From NCBI RefSeq assembly GCF_011397635.1, contig NC_064756.1, forward strand, positions 36,993,133-37,057,132: a stretch of 64,000 nt of DNA, written 5' to 3'. The stretch comes from Epinephelus fuscoguttatus (Eukaryota > Chordata > Actinopteri > Perciformes > Serranidae). A program made the translations under genes and the position numbers. Below, in pieces: positions 51,028-60,659 of the stretch (position 1 is its first letter; each line of letters starts with the position of its first letter). The notes under the pieces are model-generated. The model was not told the origin of the DNA. It saw only the letters and a program-made list of their open reading frames with translations, and made no database searches.

Positions 51028-51973
51028 GTAAGTTTGCTGCGATTACGTTTTTCTGTGGGGGGCTTCTTTATTTTCAAATGATGATGTTTTGCAAAGTACA
51101 TAAACTTTTCATGTAAGGCTATTAGCTGTCGTTAGCTGACGTGCAGTATTTTGCTCTGTTCAACTGTTCACATATAATTATTAGAAATTCCTCCGCTAAG
51201 TTACCCTTCCAAACCATGCGTCTTCCTGAGACCCAAAGATGGGATAAAAGCCTCCCTGAAGTTTTGGTCACATCATATATGAGTCCAGTTATACTTTGTA
51301 AAGTCTCTATAGAATTGTAGTGCCTTCATGTAAACGCTGTACAGCTCTATGCTGGGTAATAATGCTGGAGCTGTAAGTAGTAGGGACAGCTAGATGAGTT
51401 TACTGCTGTTAATAGGCACATGATTAAGTGGACACTACTCCAGCCAAAAGCCAAAGTCCAGTGGATGCACAGATCGAGCATACACAAGTTTCCTCTTACA
51501 TTATCCCTTTGTATCAAACCAGTGGGCAGATCCCAAAATGTGAGTCAGGTGACAGGTCTAACCAAGCAACCAAACTTAATGCATATAGCTCCTTTTAAAA
51601 CAGACATTACAAATACTTTACAGAATGTAGGAAAGACAGGGAGGGAAGTTAAGCAATCTGAGCGGATGCTATATTAAAACAAGAGTTGTAAACCACAAAA
51701 TGCAGTGTAAAGTCACAGAAAAAAGTGTGTTGCCTTTAGAGATTTGCTCCGATTTGTCTTCTCAACTTTGTGAGTAGCAGATCCAGAGTCAAACAGCGAC
51801 AACAGCAAAAGCACAATCACTTTAGTTTTCAGCCTTGACCTTGGAACACCCAGAAATCAGAGCGTCCAACAACTCTGTTTTTTGTTTCATCGTCTTCATT
51901 GGCTTCTTCCAATAATGAATTTGTGGTGAAGCAGAAGAGACTGAAAAATAATCTCACAGTTGTCTCTTCCCAG

Positions 51974-52138
51974 GCTGTTTCCAGTATGCGGAACAGACAG
52001 AGGGGATCCCATCTGGGCTTGATGCTCCTGGCCTCCCAGGTGTTTCAGTTGGGTCTGGACAACATTCCCCCAGTCACCCTGGCTGTCCTGGGACTCAACG
52101 TGTTCCTGTACTTGTTCCCTGCAGCACCTCTGATGAAG
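51974..52138 (+). CDS. rhbdd1: rhbdd1 exon with start codon
   Basis: After a CTTCCCAG acceptor (51966-51973) come 12 nt of 5' UTR, then 153 coding nt from 51986: MRNRQRGSHLGLMLLASQVF, DNIPPVTLAVLGLNVFLYLF and PAAPLMK. This holds the first membrane segment. It leaves in phase 0. Confidence 0.9.
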
Positions 52139-55100
52139 GTAATGCAGTAAATCAGCACAAATTATAGAGCAAGAGAGAGAGCATTTATAATTTGCACACT
52201 TGCTGCTTCCAACTTTTCAAATGGGAGAAGTTGCTGATGTTTTCGTTACCTTAGAATGAGTTGTTTACATCTACGTAGGTAGCAGGTCCTGGTCCATGGA
52301 GTCCGTCATGCTGCACCGCCAGGTTTCTAAAGTAGCCCAGAAGGGACAAACCAAACACTGACTCTAGATTGGGCCTTTAGTGTCTTTGCGTTAGCCACCA
52401 TAGTTAGCAGCCCCTCCGAGACGAGCTGAACAGCGGTGGAAAAACACAGATTATTAACGTCAAACTGCTTTATTCAGTTGTTGTTTTTTTTACTGGCTTT
52501 GATCGCCTGGTCTGTTTGTTTTGAAAAGGAAGAGAGAGAGGAATTTGGCTCCCAGTAAAAACCTCCTGAACAATGAACACTGAAAGGATCTTAACCAGGA
52601 GTTCACGCTTGGCACGCAAGAGGAGTTTCAGCCAGTTGCAATCTGCAGTCTTCACTGTTAGATGCCACTAAATCCGACACACTGCTCTTTAAGTTTATAT
52701 TATTAGTACTAATATAAATACTCCTGTCTATCCCATCCTTAGGCCTGTGTGAGTGTCCAGCAGGCATACTGGTTTAACGACTGGCGCCGCCTGCTGCTGT
52801 CCCCGCTGCACCATGCTGATGATTGGCATCTCTACTTCAACATGGTGTCTTTCCTCTGGAAAGGTACCAAGCTGGAGCGACGGCTGGGAGGACCCTGGTT
52901 CCTTTACCTGCTGTCGGTCTTCTCTCTGCTCACGGGATTGGTCTATCTGCTGCTGGAGGCATTGTTAACAGAGCTCACCCAGGACCAGTCCTACAGCATG
53001 ACCTGTGCTGTTGGCTTCTCAGGTACAGACCAAAAGTCCCAAAGATGTTCAGTGTAATTTGTGAAAAAGATTTGACTCTTTCTTTGTTTGCATTTTCTTC
53101 TGTGAAGGAGTAGAAAAGCAATATCACATTCTAGTATATCAGCCCATATATCGTATGTCCTCAAACCATGCAGCCAACTGCTCTGGTCCTGTCATGGTGA
53201 CATTTCCTTATTTCCCCTGTGAATTAATCTTTGTACATATGACTGTCTCTAGGAGTGCTGTTTGGTCTGAAGGTGCTCAGTAACCATTACAACCCGGGAG
53301 GTGTGACCTATGTGATGAGTTTCCCTGTGTCTAATCGCTATGTTAGCTGGGTGGAGCTAGTGCTGATCCACCTTACATCACCTGGGTAAGTTACCAATCA
53401 GACTGACCTCATACAATCAACACGACCCACAGAAGGCCAGTAAAACCCTCCATGACCCAACACACATTAACTCCCCTCTAGCCCACGTCTACACAGCTAC
53501 AGGCGCAGAACAAACAGGGAAAGGGTAACCTTTCTACCATTTGAACTTTGGGAACTTCCCACCCTCTTTTCCCTCGCTTCACTGACTGATGTACCCCTCA
53601 CTTAGCACACAGTTAGTCTCAGCTGACAATTACTAAGTGTTCCTAGTACTACAAGCTGTCAGATGCTATGACTTTAATTGTTCACTAGATGGCAGTGTTT
53701 CATTAGCTAGGAGTTAATCTATGCTCTGTTTCTTCAGGACCTCTTTTGTTGGTCACCTGGCAGGTATCCTGGTGGGTCTACTCTACACTTCTGGACCACT
53801 GAAGGCCATCATGAAAAAATGTGCAGGTCTGAATTTATGTGCTTTTGTGTTGTTGTATGTGCTGACTGCAGTTCTGTGGACTGAGGTCCTTGTAACCTGT
53901 TCAAAGGTCCACTCTATAATTTAAAAAGTCTAAAGATGCAGGTGAGAAAATAATAATTTTTTATGCCTCTGCACTGATGATATCTGGAGACATTATGTTT
54001 TTGGGTTGTCTATCCATCCCATTTTTGTGAACGTGACATCTTAAGAACGCCTTAAAGGAATTTCTTCGAATTCAGCACAAAAGTTTGCTTGGACTCAACG
54101 ATGAACTGATAAGATTTTAGTGGGCATAGGTCAAGGTCACTGTGACCTTGTCTGTCTCATTCTTGTGAATGTGATATTTCAAGAACACCTTGTGGGAATT
54201 TCTTCAAATTTGACACAAACGCCCATTTGGATCAAGATCACTGTGACCTCACAAAACATGTGTTTGGCTGTAACTCAAGAATTCCTTTGCTAGGTATGAC
54301 AAAACGTCACACAAATGTCTAATAGGATAAAATGATTAACTGATGACATTTGATATTCAAAAGGTCAAAGGTAAACTTCACAGTGACATCATCATAATCT
54401 CCATAAAACACTTTTTCTTTTTTAATCAATGTCATAACTCAGAAACAGAAGGGAAGACATTTGGTCAGATACTGAATTGGTAACACTTATCTTGAAACTG
54501 TGCTGATTATATACATCCTCTGTGCTGTTAGGGTACAAATGTGTCTGAAGCATCCATGTTTTACAGACATGGATGTAATCTGTAAGAGAAGCATGACTGG
54601 TGCACTGAGGCATAACTGCGGGGTGGTAATTCTGGTCTTAAAGCCTGATAAAGTAATATTTAGATGTGATTTAGGTCATGTACAGCTCTTACCTCAAGAC
54701 CCCTCATTTTCAGCAACTACCTAATAACACTCTGTAATAGTCTGTTTATATATTTTCACCAGAGTTTGTGACGTCAAATGGCTATAACTCCTGGCCCGGT
54801 GCACACTACAACTCTTCAGGCTCTTCAGGTACCCAAACATCCAAAGGCCTTTCCAGAATTTGAAGTTGTTAAACTGCAACACAGATTTTTGATTGTACCT
54901 GTTTGTTTGATCACTCAGTTCATACATTTATAACAGCAGAAGAGTGTGTTGTCTGTGACCTGAAGAGAGAGATTTCCAGAAAAACTTAAGACTGCAAATA
55001 TTGTGGTACCTCAGCTTATTCCATTAGGGACCCCAACAGGGTTTTTTTTTTTTTTAAGGTCCAGTGTGTAGGATTTAGGTAGATATATTGGCACACGTGG

Positions 55101-56067
55101 AATATAATGAAATAATATAACAATAATCATCTCGAAATAAGAATAGTGTTTCTGTTACCTTAGAATGAGCTGTTTATACCTACACAGGAAGTGGATCCTC
55201 CTCAACGGAGACCACCATGTTGCACCACCATATTTTTACAGTAGCCTAGAACGGACAAATTAAGCACTGGCTCTAGATAGGACTATTTCGGTTTTCACAT
55301 TTTTATGTCTGCCACCATAGTTAGCAGCCTCCCTGCGACAAGCATCGTGGGGAAACACACATTTAATTTCACATGATTTATGATTTATTGAGTAACCTAT
55401 ACATTAGTGACCAGCTTCTAAAGATTGTTTTAAAGATTAAGATCTTTTGTAGGAACATTCAGAGTTCCACAGACAGTATCGGGAAATTGGAACACATTTT
55501 AGATTTTGGTGTTTTCACAGGTTTTTTTGACAATGAGAGGGCTGGAGAATACACCAGCCTTAACCTTTAACACGTTTGATCTTCAATTTCAATATTTGTG
55601 CCATGTGTGCATGTGTGTATTTGCAGGCTACAGTGGCACTGGTGGAGGATACTCAGGATACCAACAGCATCCACCAGGTTACACAGCAAGTCATCAGTAT
55701 CCACCAGGTTACACAGCAAATCATCAGTATCCACCGGGTTACGAAGCAAATCCTACAGCATCTTACACTGGTGGAATGACAGAGGAAGAGCAGATAGAGG
55801 CGGCCATTAGGAACAGTCTGAATGACAGAGGTAAGGGAGGATTTACTGGTGGTTGTAATAACACTGAATTCTAAAACCTACCTGTTACAGTCAAAGCTAC
55901 TCAGCGTAAGAGTCAGCCAAAATCTAAAGTGTATAAATCTAGTAACATTTTGTTTTGTAGGTCAAAGCAGCCAGAGAGGAGCTCCTCCTCCCTATGGTTT
56001 CCACCTCTCTGAGGAGGCTACAGCTGAGGATATCAGGTTGAGGAGACTGAGGAGGTTTGACAGCTGA
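51986..56067 (+). CDS. rhbdd1: rhomboid-related protein 4 (RHBDD1/RHBDL4), seven coding exons
   Basis: RHBDL4 is an intramembrane serine protease of the endoplasmic reticulum that cleaves ubiquitinated membrane substrates for p97-dependent degradation. Exons 51986-52138, 52743-53022, 53253-53385, 53738-53826, 54763-54828, 55627-55830 and 55961-56067 sum to 1032 nt (343 residues; human 315). All junctions are GT-AG and in phase. Visible are LLLSPLHHADDWHLYFNM, the catalytic GFSG with Ser144, and GHLAGILVG with His195. The cytosolic tail has a ubiquitin-interacting motif (TEEEQIEAAIRNSL, about 292-305) and a C-terminal Arg-rich RLRRLRRFDS that matches the p97/VCP-binding motif. Both catalytic residues have the human numbering. 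The extra length is a PPGY repeat in exon 6. The ATG is chosen because MRNRQRGSHLGLMLLASQ aligns with the human start. Confidence 0.95.
52245..52688 (+). mobile_element. left-truncated copy of the TTAA-flanked family
   Basis: It keeps CCTTAGAATGAGTTGTTTAC, ACACTGACTCTAGATTGGGC and the right end GATGCCACTAAATCCGACAC before TTTAA (52688-52692). It sits in the first coding intron of rhbdd1. Confidence 0.8.
52743..53022 (+). CDS. rhbdd1: rhbdd1 coding exon 2 (catalytic Ser)
   Basis: The exon encodes ACVSVQQAYWFNDWRRLLLS, PLHHADDWHLYFNM, WKGTKLERRLGG and two membrane segments, ending CAVGFS plus the first base of Gly. Ser144 is the catalytic nucleophile by homology. Confidence 0.95.
53253..53385 (+). 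CDS. rhbdd1: rhbdd1 coding exon 3
   Basis: The exon encodes VLFGLKVLSNHYNPGGVTYV, MSFPVSNRYVSWVELVLIHL and TSP, closely matching the human VLFALKVLNNHYCPGG segment. It leaves in phase 2. Confidence 0.95.
53738..53826 (+). CDS. rhbdd1: rhbdd1 coding exon 4 (catalytic His)
   Basis: The exon encodes TSFVGHLAGILVGLLYTSGP and LKAIMKKCA. His195 of GHLAG is the second residue of the catalytic dyad. The donor is GTCTGA. Confidence 0.95.
53945..54450 (+). mobile_element. interspersed repeat carrying nuclear-receptor-like sites
   Basis: AAGAACGCCTTAAAGGAATT and AAGAACACCTTGTGGGAATT form an internal duplication, followed by GTAACTCAAGAATTCCTTTG. This is a widespread fish repeat. It lies in the rhbdd1 intron between coding exons 4 and 5. 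The ends are approximate. Confidence 0.6.
54134..54148. promoter_or_regulatory. perfect oestrogen response element sequence
   Basis: AGGTCACTGTGACCT is the full palindrome AGGTCA-nnn-TGACCT. It overlaps TCAAGGTCA (54131-54139), an ERR/SF-1 type extended half-site. A one-mismatch copy, AGATCACTGTGACCT, is at 54235-54249. Presence is certain; activity is not known. Confidence 0.6.
54763..54828 (+). CDS. rhbdd1: rhbdd1 coding exon 5 (tail)
   Basis: The exon encodes EFVTSNGYNSWPGAHYNSSG and SS plus a split Gly. The human tail has the same FNSSGSSG wording, which confirms this small exon. Confidence 0.88.
55058..55365 (+). mobile_element. right-truncated copy of the TTAA-flanked family
   Basis: Poly(T) and TTAA precede GGTCCAGTGTGTAGGATTTA. 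The interior contains CCTTAGAATGAGCTGTTTAT and GGCTCTAGATAGGACTATTT. The right end is lost. It lies in the rhbdd1 intron before exon 6. Confidence 0.78.
55627..55830 (+). CDS. rhbdd1: rhbdd1 coding exon 6 (PPGY repeat and UIM)
   Basis: The exon encodes a Gly/Tyr-rich start, three decapeptides of the type HQYPPGYTAN (residues 253-282), then SYTGGMTEEEQIEAAIRNSL. The acidic-start helix is the ubiquitin-interacting motif. The repeat has no counterpart I recall in the human protein. Confidence 0.92.
55662..55751 (+). repeat. in-frame 30-bp tandem repeat, three units, in rhbdd1
   Basis: Three 30-bp units (CAT CAG TAT CCA CCA GGT TAC and so on) encode the decapeptide HQYPPGYTAN. Units 2 and 3 differ at only a few bases. 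Being a multiple of three, copy-number changes would keep the frame. Confidence 0.9.
55961..56067 (+). CDS. rhbdd1: rhbdd1 coding exon 7 (VCP-binding motif, stop)
   Basis: The exon encodes GQSSQRGAPPPYGFHLSEEA, TAEDI and RLRRLRRFDS, then TGA at 56065-56067. Human has PPPYGFHLSPEE and RQRLHRFDSQ. The Arg-rich end is the known p97-binding site. Confidence 0.93.
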
Positions 56068-57243
56068 ACTGCCAGGCAGCTGAGGGGAAGAAGGTGTATT
56101 TGACGAGACAGAAGAGGAGTTTCTTCCTGAAGCCTGGTCCAAACTCTGCTTCACAGGCTGAATGAGAAGGTCCAACCGCACAGTCTTACACTCACAGCAA
56201 CTCTTTCACTGTGTGGTCCTGTGTGCCTCCACCTAAGTCTTTACCAAAGAGTTCATGTTAGCTGTGGAGCTGCTTCAATGTGAATACTTAAGAGAGTTCA
56301 TAGGCCTATATGAGCAGGTTAGGGTGGGCAGATCTGTCAGCTTCAGATTGGGAAATTTAGAGGAAAGTTCAGGAGCACTTCACCTGCAAAATGACCATTT
56401 GTATATCTATCACGCACCACTTGTTACCATGAATTTGTGTTTTTGTGGCATGCCTTCACATTGAGCAGAGAATGCAAAAAAGGTGAACATTCTTCATGAA
56501 TTGAAGAAATGGGGACCGCTTTACTTATCCCGTTGTATGCTCAGTACTTCTCAAACAGGTGCATTTTTGCTAAAACATTAAGGATATAAAGCATCAGTAC
56601 AAACAGTCTCATATACAGCTGAGTAGTGTGCCTGGGCATAGGTGTAGTTTGAACCCTGTTTTAAGTAGAGCTCATGCACACGCACCTGCTCAGGGCGAGC
56701 CACTCATAGGCAGAAGTCTTTTATATTGTTAACGACTGGATAAGTGACACTTTGATTATACTGTATGAGTTGCGTGAGAGTTGTAAACAGATGTTTTGAT
56801 ATAAATTTGCAGTTGTTAAACGTGGTCCTTAATGTCTGCAGTTCATAAAGAATGTTTGCTTTTTTTGGACTCTCCATCCACCATGAAGGCATGCGAGAAA
56901 AACAGTTTTCTCAGGAATTCAGTGTAACACATGGTGAGCAATTGATAGACAAATGGTCATTTTGCAGGTATTCTTTTAATGTTCAGAATATTTTTAAATG
57001 CTACTATTTTTATATCTTAAAGTTTATTGTATCTCAAACAAGCAAACTAATATGTAACCCAAATGCTGTATTGTTAAAACATTACAGATGCTTTGAATGT
57101 TAGAAAGCAAAGGAGTTCTCTTTCATTAAAACATGCTGTTTATTAACTTAAATTTATGTCAAAGTTTTCTTCACAAATTTATCCCCAACACATCCACAGC
57201 AGCTGTGAAATCAGCTTTTTTCTGTTCTCACAAATACAATAAA
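56068..57243 (+). other. rhbdd1 3' UTR with candidate poly(A) signals
   Basis: Past the stop there is no further conserved exon. ATTAAA lies at 57125-57130 and canonical AATAAA at 57238-57243, before the Tc1-like element starts at 57419. This suggests a 3' UTR of about 1.1-1.2 kb. Confidence 0.5.
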
Positions 57244-57418
57244 AAGAATTATTAATGGGATGTCAATGATTGGCGATGGATTTTCAAAGCAGGTTAAGAT
57301 GATCGACACCAGCATTACCCAAATTATGCTTTTGAACTTGAGAAAAGCTGTGGGTCTCTCCATGCTGTTCTTGATTTGACATCTGGATTTAATCCTTGTT
57401 TCCTTTTACAACCCCAAT

Positions 57419-58620
57419 TCCAAAAAAGTTGGGACACTGTGACAAATGTAAATAAAAACAGAATGCAATGATTTGTAAATCCTTTTTCACCTATATTCAA
57501 ATAAATACAGTCCAAAGACAAGATATTTAATGTTTAAACTGACAAACTGTATTGTTTCTTGTAAAATCTACACTAACTCTGAATTTGATGGCTGCAACAT
57601 GTTCCAAAAAGTTGGGACAGGGGCAACAAAAGACTGGGAACATTCCACAGGTAAACAGGTTAACTGCTAACAACTGATAGTATCTTCAGTAGGTATGAAA
57701 GGGGCATCTTCAAAAGGCTCAGGTGTTCACAAGCAAGGATAGACACTATGTCAAAAAACTGTGGGCAAACAGTCCAACAGTTTGAGGATAACTGTTCTCA
57801 ACACACAATTGCAGGAATTTAGGGATTTCACCTTCTGCAATCTATATTATCATCAAAAGGTTCAGAGAATTCTCTGCATTTAAGAGACAAGGCTGAAAAC
57901 CAACACTGAAACAAAGTGCAAGCCATATATCAAAATCATCAAGAAGCGCTGCAGACCTCTCTGAGCCAGACCTCATCTGAGATGGACAGACACAGAGTGG
58001 GAAAGTGTGCAGTGGTCTGATGAGTCCACATTTCAAATTGTTTTGGGAAATCATGGACGTTGTGACGTTATGACACGAGAGGATCATCCAGGACCATCCA
58101 GATTGTTACCAGCTCAAAGTTCAAAAGCCTGTGTCTGTAATGGTAGGTGGATGTGTTACTCTAGCAAGACAATGAGAAAAATTCTGAATGTGTTGCAACA
58201 GTATGTCTTCATAAAAAAAGAGTTCAGGTACAAGACTGACCTGCCTGCAGTCCATACCTGCCATTGAACATGTTGCGCATTATAAAGCACAACATGCAGT
58301 AATGGAAACCACGGACTGTTAAGCAACTGAAGTCGTATCAGGCAAGAATGAGAAGAATTTCACTTTCAACAATTAATCTCCTGAGGTCCTAAACACTTAT
58401 TGAGTGTTGTTGATAAAAGGTGACGTAACACTGTGGTAAACATGTCTCTGTCACGTTGCAGGCATCAAAATCAGAATAAATGAATATTTATAAAAATAAA
58501 TAATGTTTACAAGTTTGAACATTAAATATCTTGTCTTTGGACTGTATTCAATTGAGAAGAGGTGAAAAAGGATTTGTAAATCATTGCATTCTGTTTTTAT
58601 TTACATTTGTTGTGCAGTGT
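57419..58620 (+). mobile_element. Tc1-like DNA transposon, degraded copy 2
   Basis: It begins after TA with the same CAACCCCAATTCCAAAAAAG end as the copy at 30149 and has a long inverted right end (about 58495-58610, AATATCTTGTCTTTGGACTG on to TGCATTCTGTTTTTATTTAC). Transposase traces include SDESTFQIVLGNHGRCDV. The frame is badly broken. Confidence 0.87.
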
Positions 58621-58939
58621 GTCAGCTTTTCTCTGATTACGAAAACACAATATGATGCCAAATAGTCATGCTTAACAATTAGACTGCTTCTGACATGATG
58701 ATACACATCTGGTGTCGAGGCCCAGTTGGCTTGTATAACTGCACATCTGTAATAAATGTTCTTTTTAGCACAAAATGTACTGCTCATGGATTTGTTTATC
58801 AGTTGGTACAATCCATTCTGACCAGTGGTAAACATATTCACCAGCAAACACATGACTGCATTTCACCCTTATAACAACCAAACGTGGGTCGTATTACTTT
58901 CCTCATGTCCTACTACATCTATTTGAGAAAAAGCTTTAA

Positions 58940-59604
58940 GGGTCTAGTGTGTAGGATTTAGGGGGATACATTGGCAGAAATTGAATATAATAAGTATGTT
59001 TTCTTCAGTGTATAATCACCTGGAAAAAAAAAAAAAAGAATTGTGTTTTCGTAGAATGAGCCGTTTATATCTACATAGAGAGGGGTCCTCATCCATGGTG
59101 TTTGCCATGTTGCACCACAATGTTTCAACAGTAACCCAGAACGGACAAACTAAACACTGGCTCTATACACGGCCACCAGCATCTGCCAGAAGCCCCTCTA
59201 CGATAAGAAACAAAAGAAATGCACTACTTTTTTCACATGAAATTGATTTATTCAGTGCTTTTACTGATGTTAATCAATGGGTCCATTTGCTTTGGAGAGG
59301 AGGAGACCTCTGCAGATAATTTGGCTCGCAGTAAAAACCTCTTAAAGGTCTGGATCGGCGAGTGGCTGACGACAAGCCAAACAGTGTCGCCTGAACTCTG
59401 ATATGTTTCATGAAACTGCTTTATTTAGTGATTTTACACCAGTTTTAATCACCCTCTTCAGCCTCTGATAAAAACCTCCTGAACAGTGAACACTGATTGA
59501 AACCCAACCAGGAGTTGATGCTTGGCCCACAGCAAAAGTTTCAGTTGGTTGTAATCTGCAATCCTCACCGCAGGACGCCACTAAATCCTACACACTGCTA
59601 CCTA
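58940..59604 (+). mobile_element. near-complete copy of the TTAA-flanked family
   Basis: It follows TTAA (58936-58939), starts GGGTCTAGTGTGTAGGATTT and ends CCACTAAATCCTACACACTG. The terminal sequences are inverted copies. The module GGAGACCTCTGCAGATAATT...AGTAAAAACCTC is partly duplicated inside. Confidence 0.85.
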
Positions 59605-60473
59605 AGATTATGCATAATCTCCATTTTAACGACCTAAACACCATGCAACTCCTAAAAAGTCACACATGAGAGTAACACTGCCTGTAAGCAAAGTTACAAA
59701 AGCAACGTCAAAGAAGTACATTGCTGGCTCTGATCTTCCTAAAGCCCTGAGGCATGATGGGAAGTAGGACAGTTTAAATTAGAGCCAAGAAACCCAAGAG
59801 ACATCACCCCACATGGATCTAAAACCATGCTGCAGTAGATTCAATCGAACTGTATGTCCCTGATGTGTCATCTCAAGCAAGAAGAAGGGGTGAAAAGGTC
59901 ATGTGTTAAATATCCAGATTCAAAAACAAGTCAAGTCAGTTTTATTTACCACTCCTTTGACATCAGACAGATCTGACAGTTTGCATAGTTTGATTTTGCA
60001 TACTGTCAAGAGGAGCGTGGGAGCTGAGTGGAGCACAGGGCCCTGGCAGAACATGAATGGGGGAGGCTGAGGAGTGATGGAGGAAGTGACAGGATGGGGA
60101 CAGGGATGACATGCACCACACAGCAGGTGCTGCTGTCGCAAGATGTGAGTGCCTGTAGCATGGGTGTGCATTAAAAGCGTTTCTTAGCGTGTCAATGTTT
60201 TTATTTGCTTTTCTGTGTCTGCACATAAAGGAAAGCTGTGATGCAGTTCATCATCTCTCGTCACATCTCATCTGTCATATTGGTTCCATGAAGTAATTTG
60301 ATTGGACGAGAGGCATTCCGTGAGTGCTGATATAGAGTATAACATCACTGGGACTTGTAACAGTAAAATCACTCCGCTCACAGGTGTTATAAATATAAAT
60401 ACAACCGTTAATTAACTAACTGTCACACTCGCTACATTGACGCAAACTGACACTATAGCTTTACACCAAGAAG

Positions 60474-60659
60474 ATGGATATTTTCCCCAAAATTACATTT
60501 GAATTAAGTTATGAGTGGTCGTCAGGAGAGCCAGGAGTCTTCTGTGCAGACCTCCAGCTGTGTTTGAATCCGGCCATGCCAACATCCATGTTTAGCAACG
60601 TTTCATCAGCCGAACTGGATGAAGTTACACAGTTGCAGATCAATGTAAATACAAAGTAG
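60474..60659 (+). CDS. unidentified 61-codon ORF
   Basis: The ORF starts MDIFPKITFELSYEWSSGEP and ends SSAELDEVTQLQINVNTK. The composition is protein-like and mildly acidic. CAATGTAAAT near its end could be a donor. No family is recognised and no partner exon was found, so it may be a single exon, a repeat remnant or chance. Confidence 0.2.
   Translation: MDIFPKITFELSYEWSSGEPGVFCADLQLCLNPAMPTSMFSNVSSAELDEVTQLQINVNTK

Noticed and set aside
55567..55810. Other frames over the rhbdd1 exon 6 repeat
   Set aside because: They are shadows of the in-frame PPGY repeat in the real exon.
59219..59401. Recurrent peptide of the type FGEEETSADNLARSKNLL in several places
   Set aside because: It recurs because it is the interior of the TTAA-flanked repeat. 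The frame is broken or shifted in each copy and no ORF is shared.
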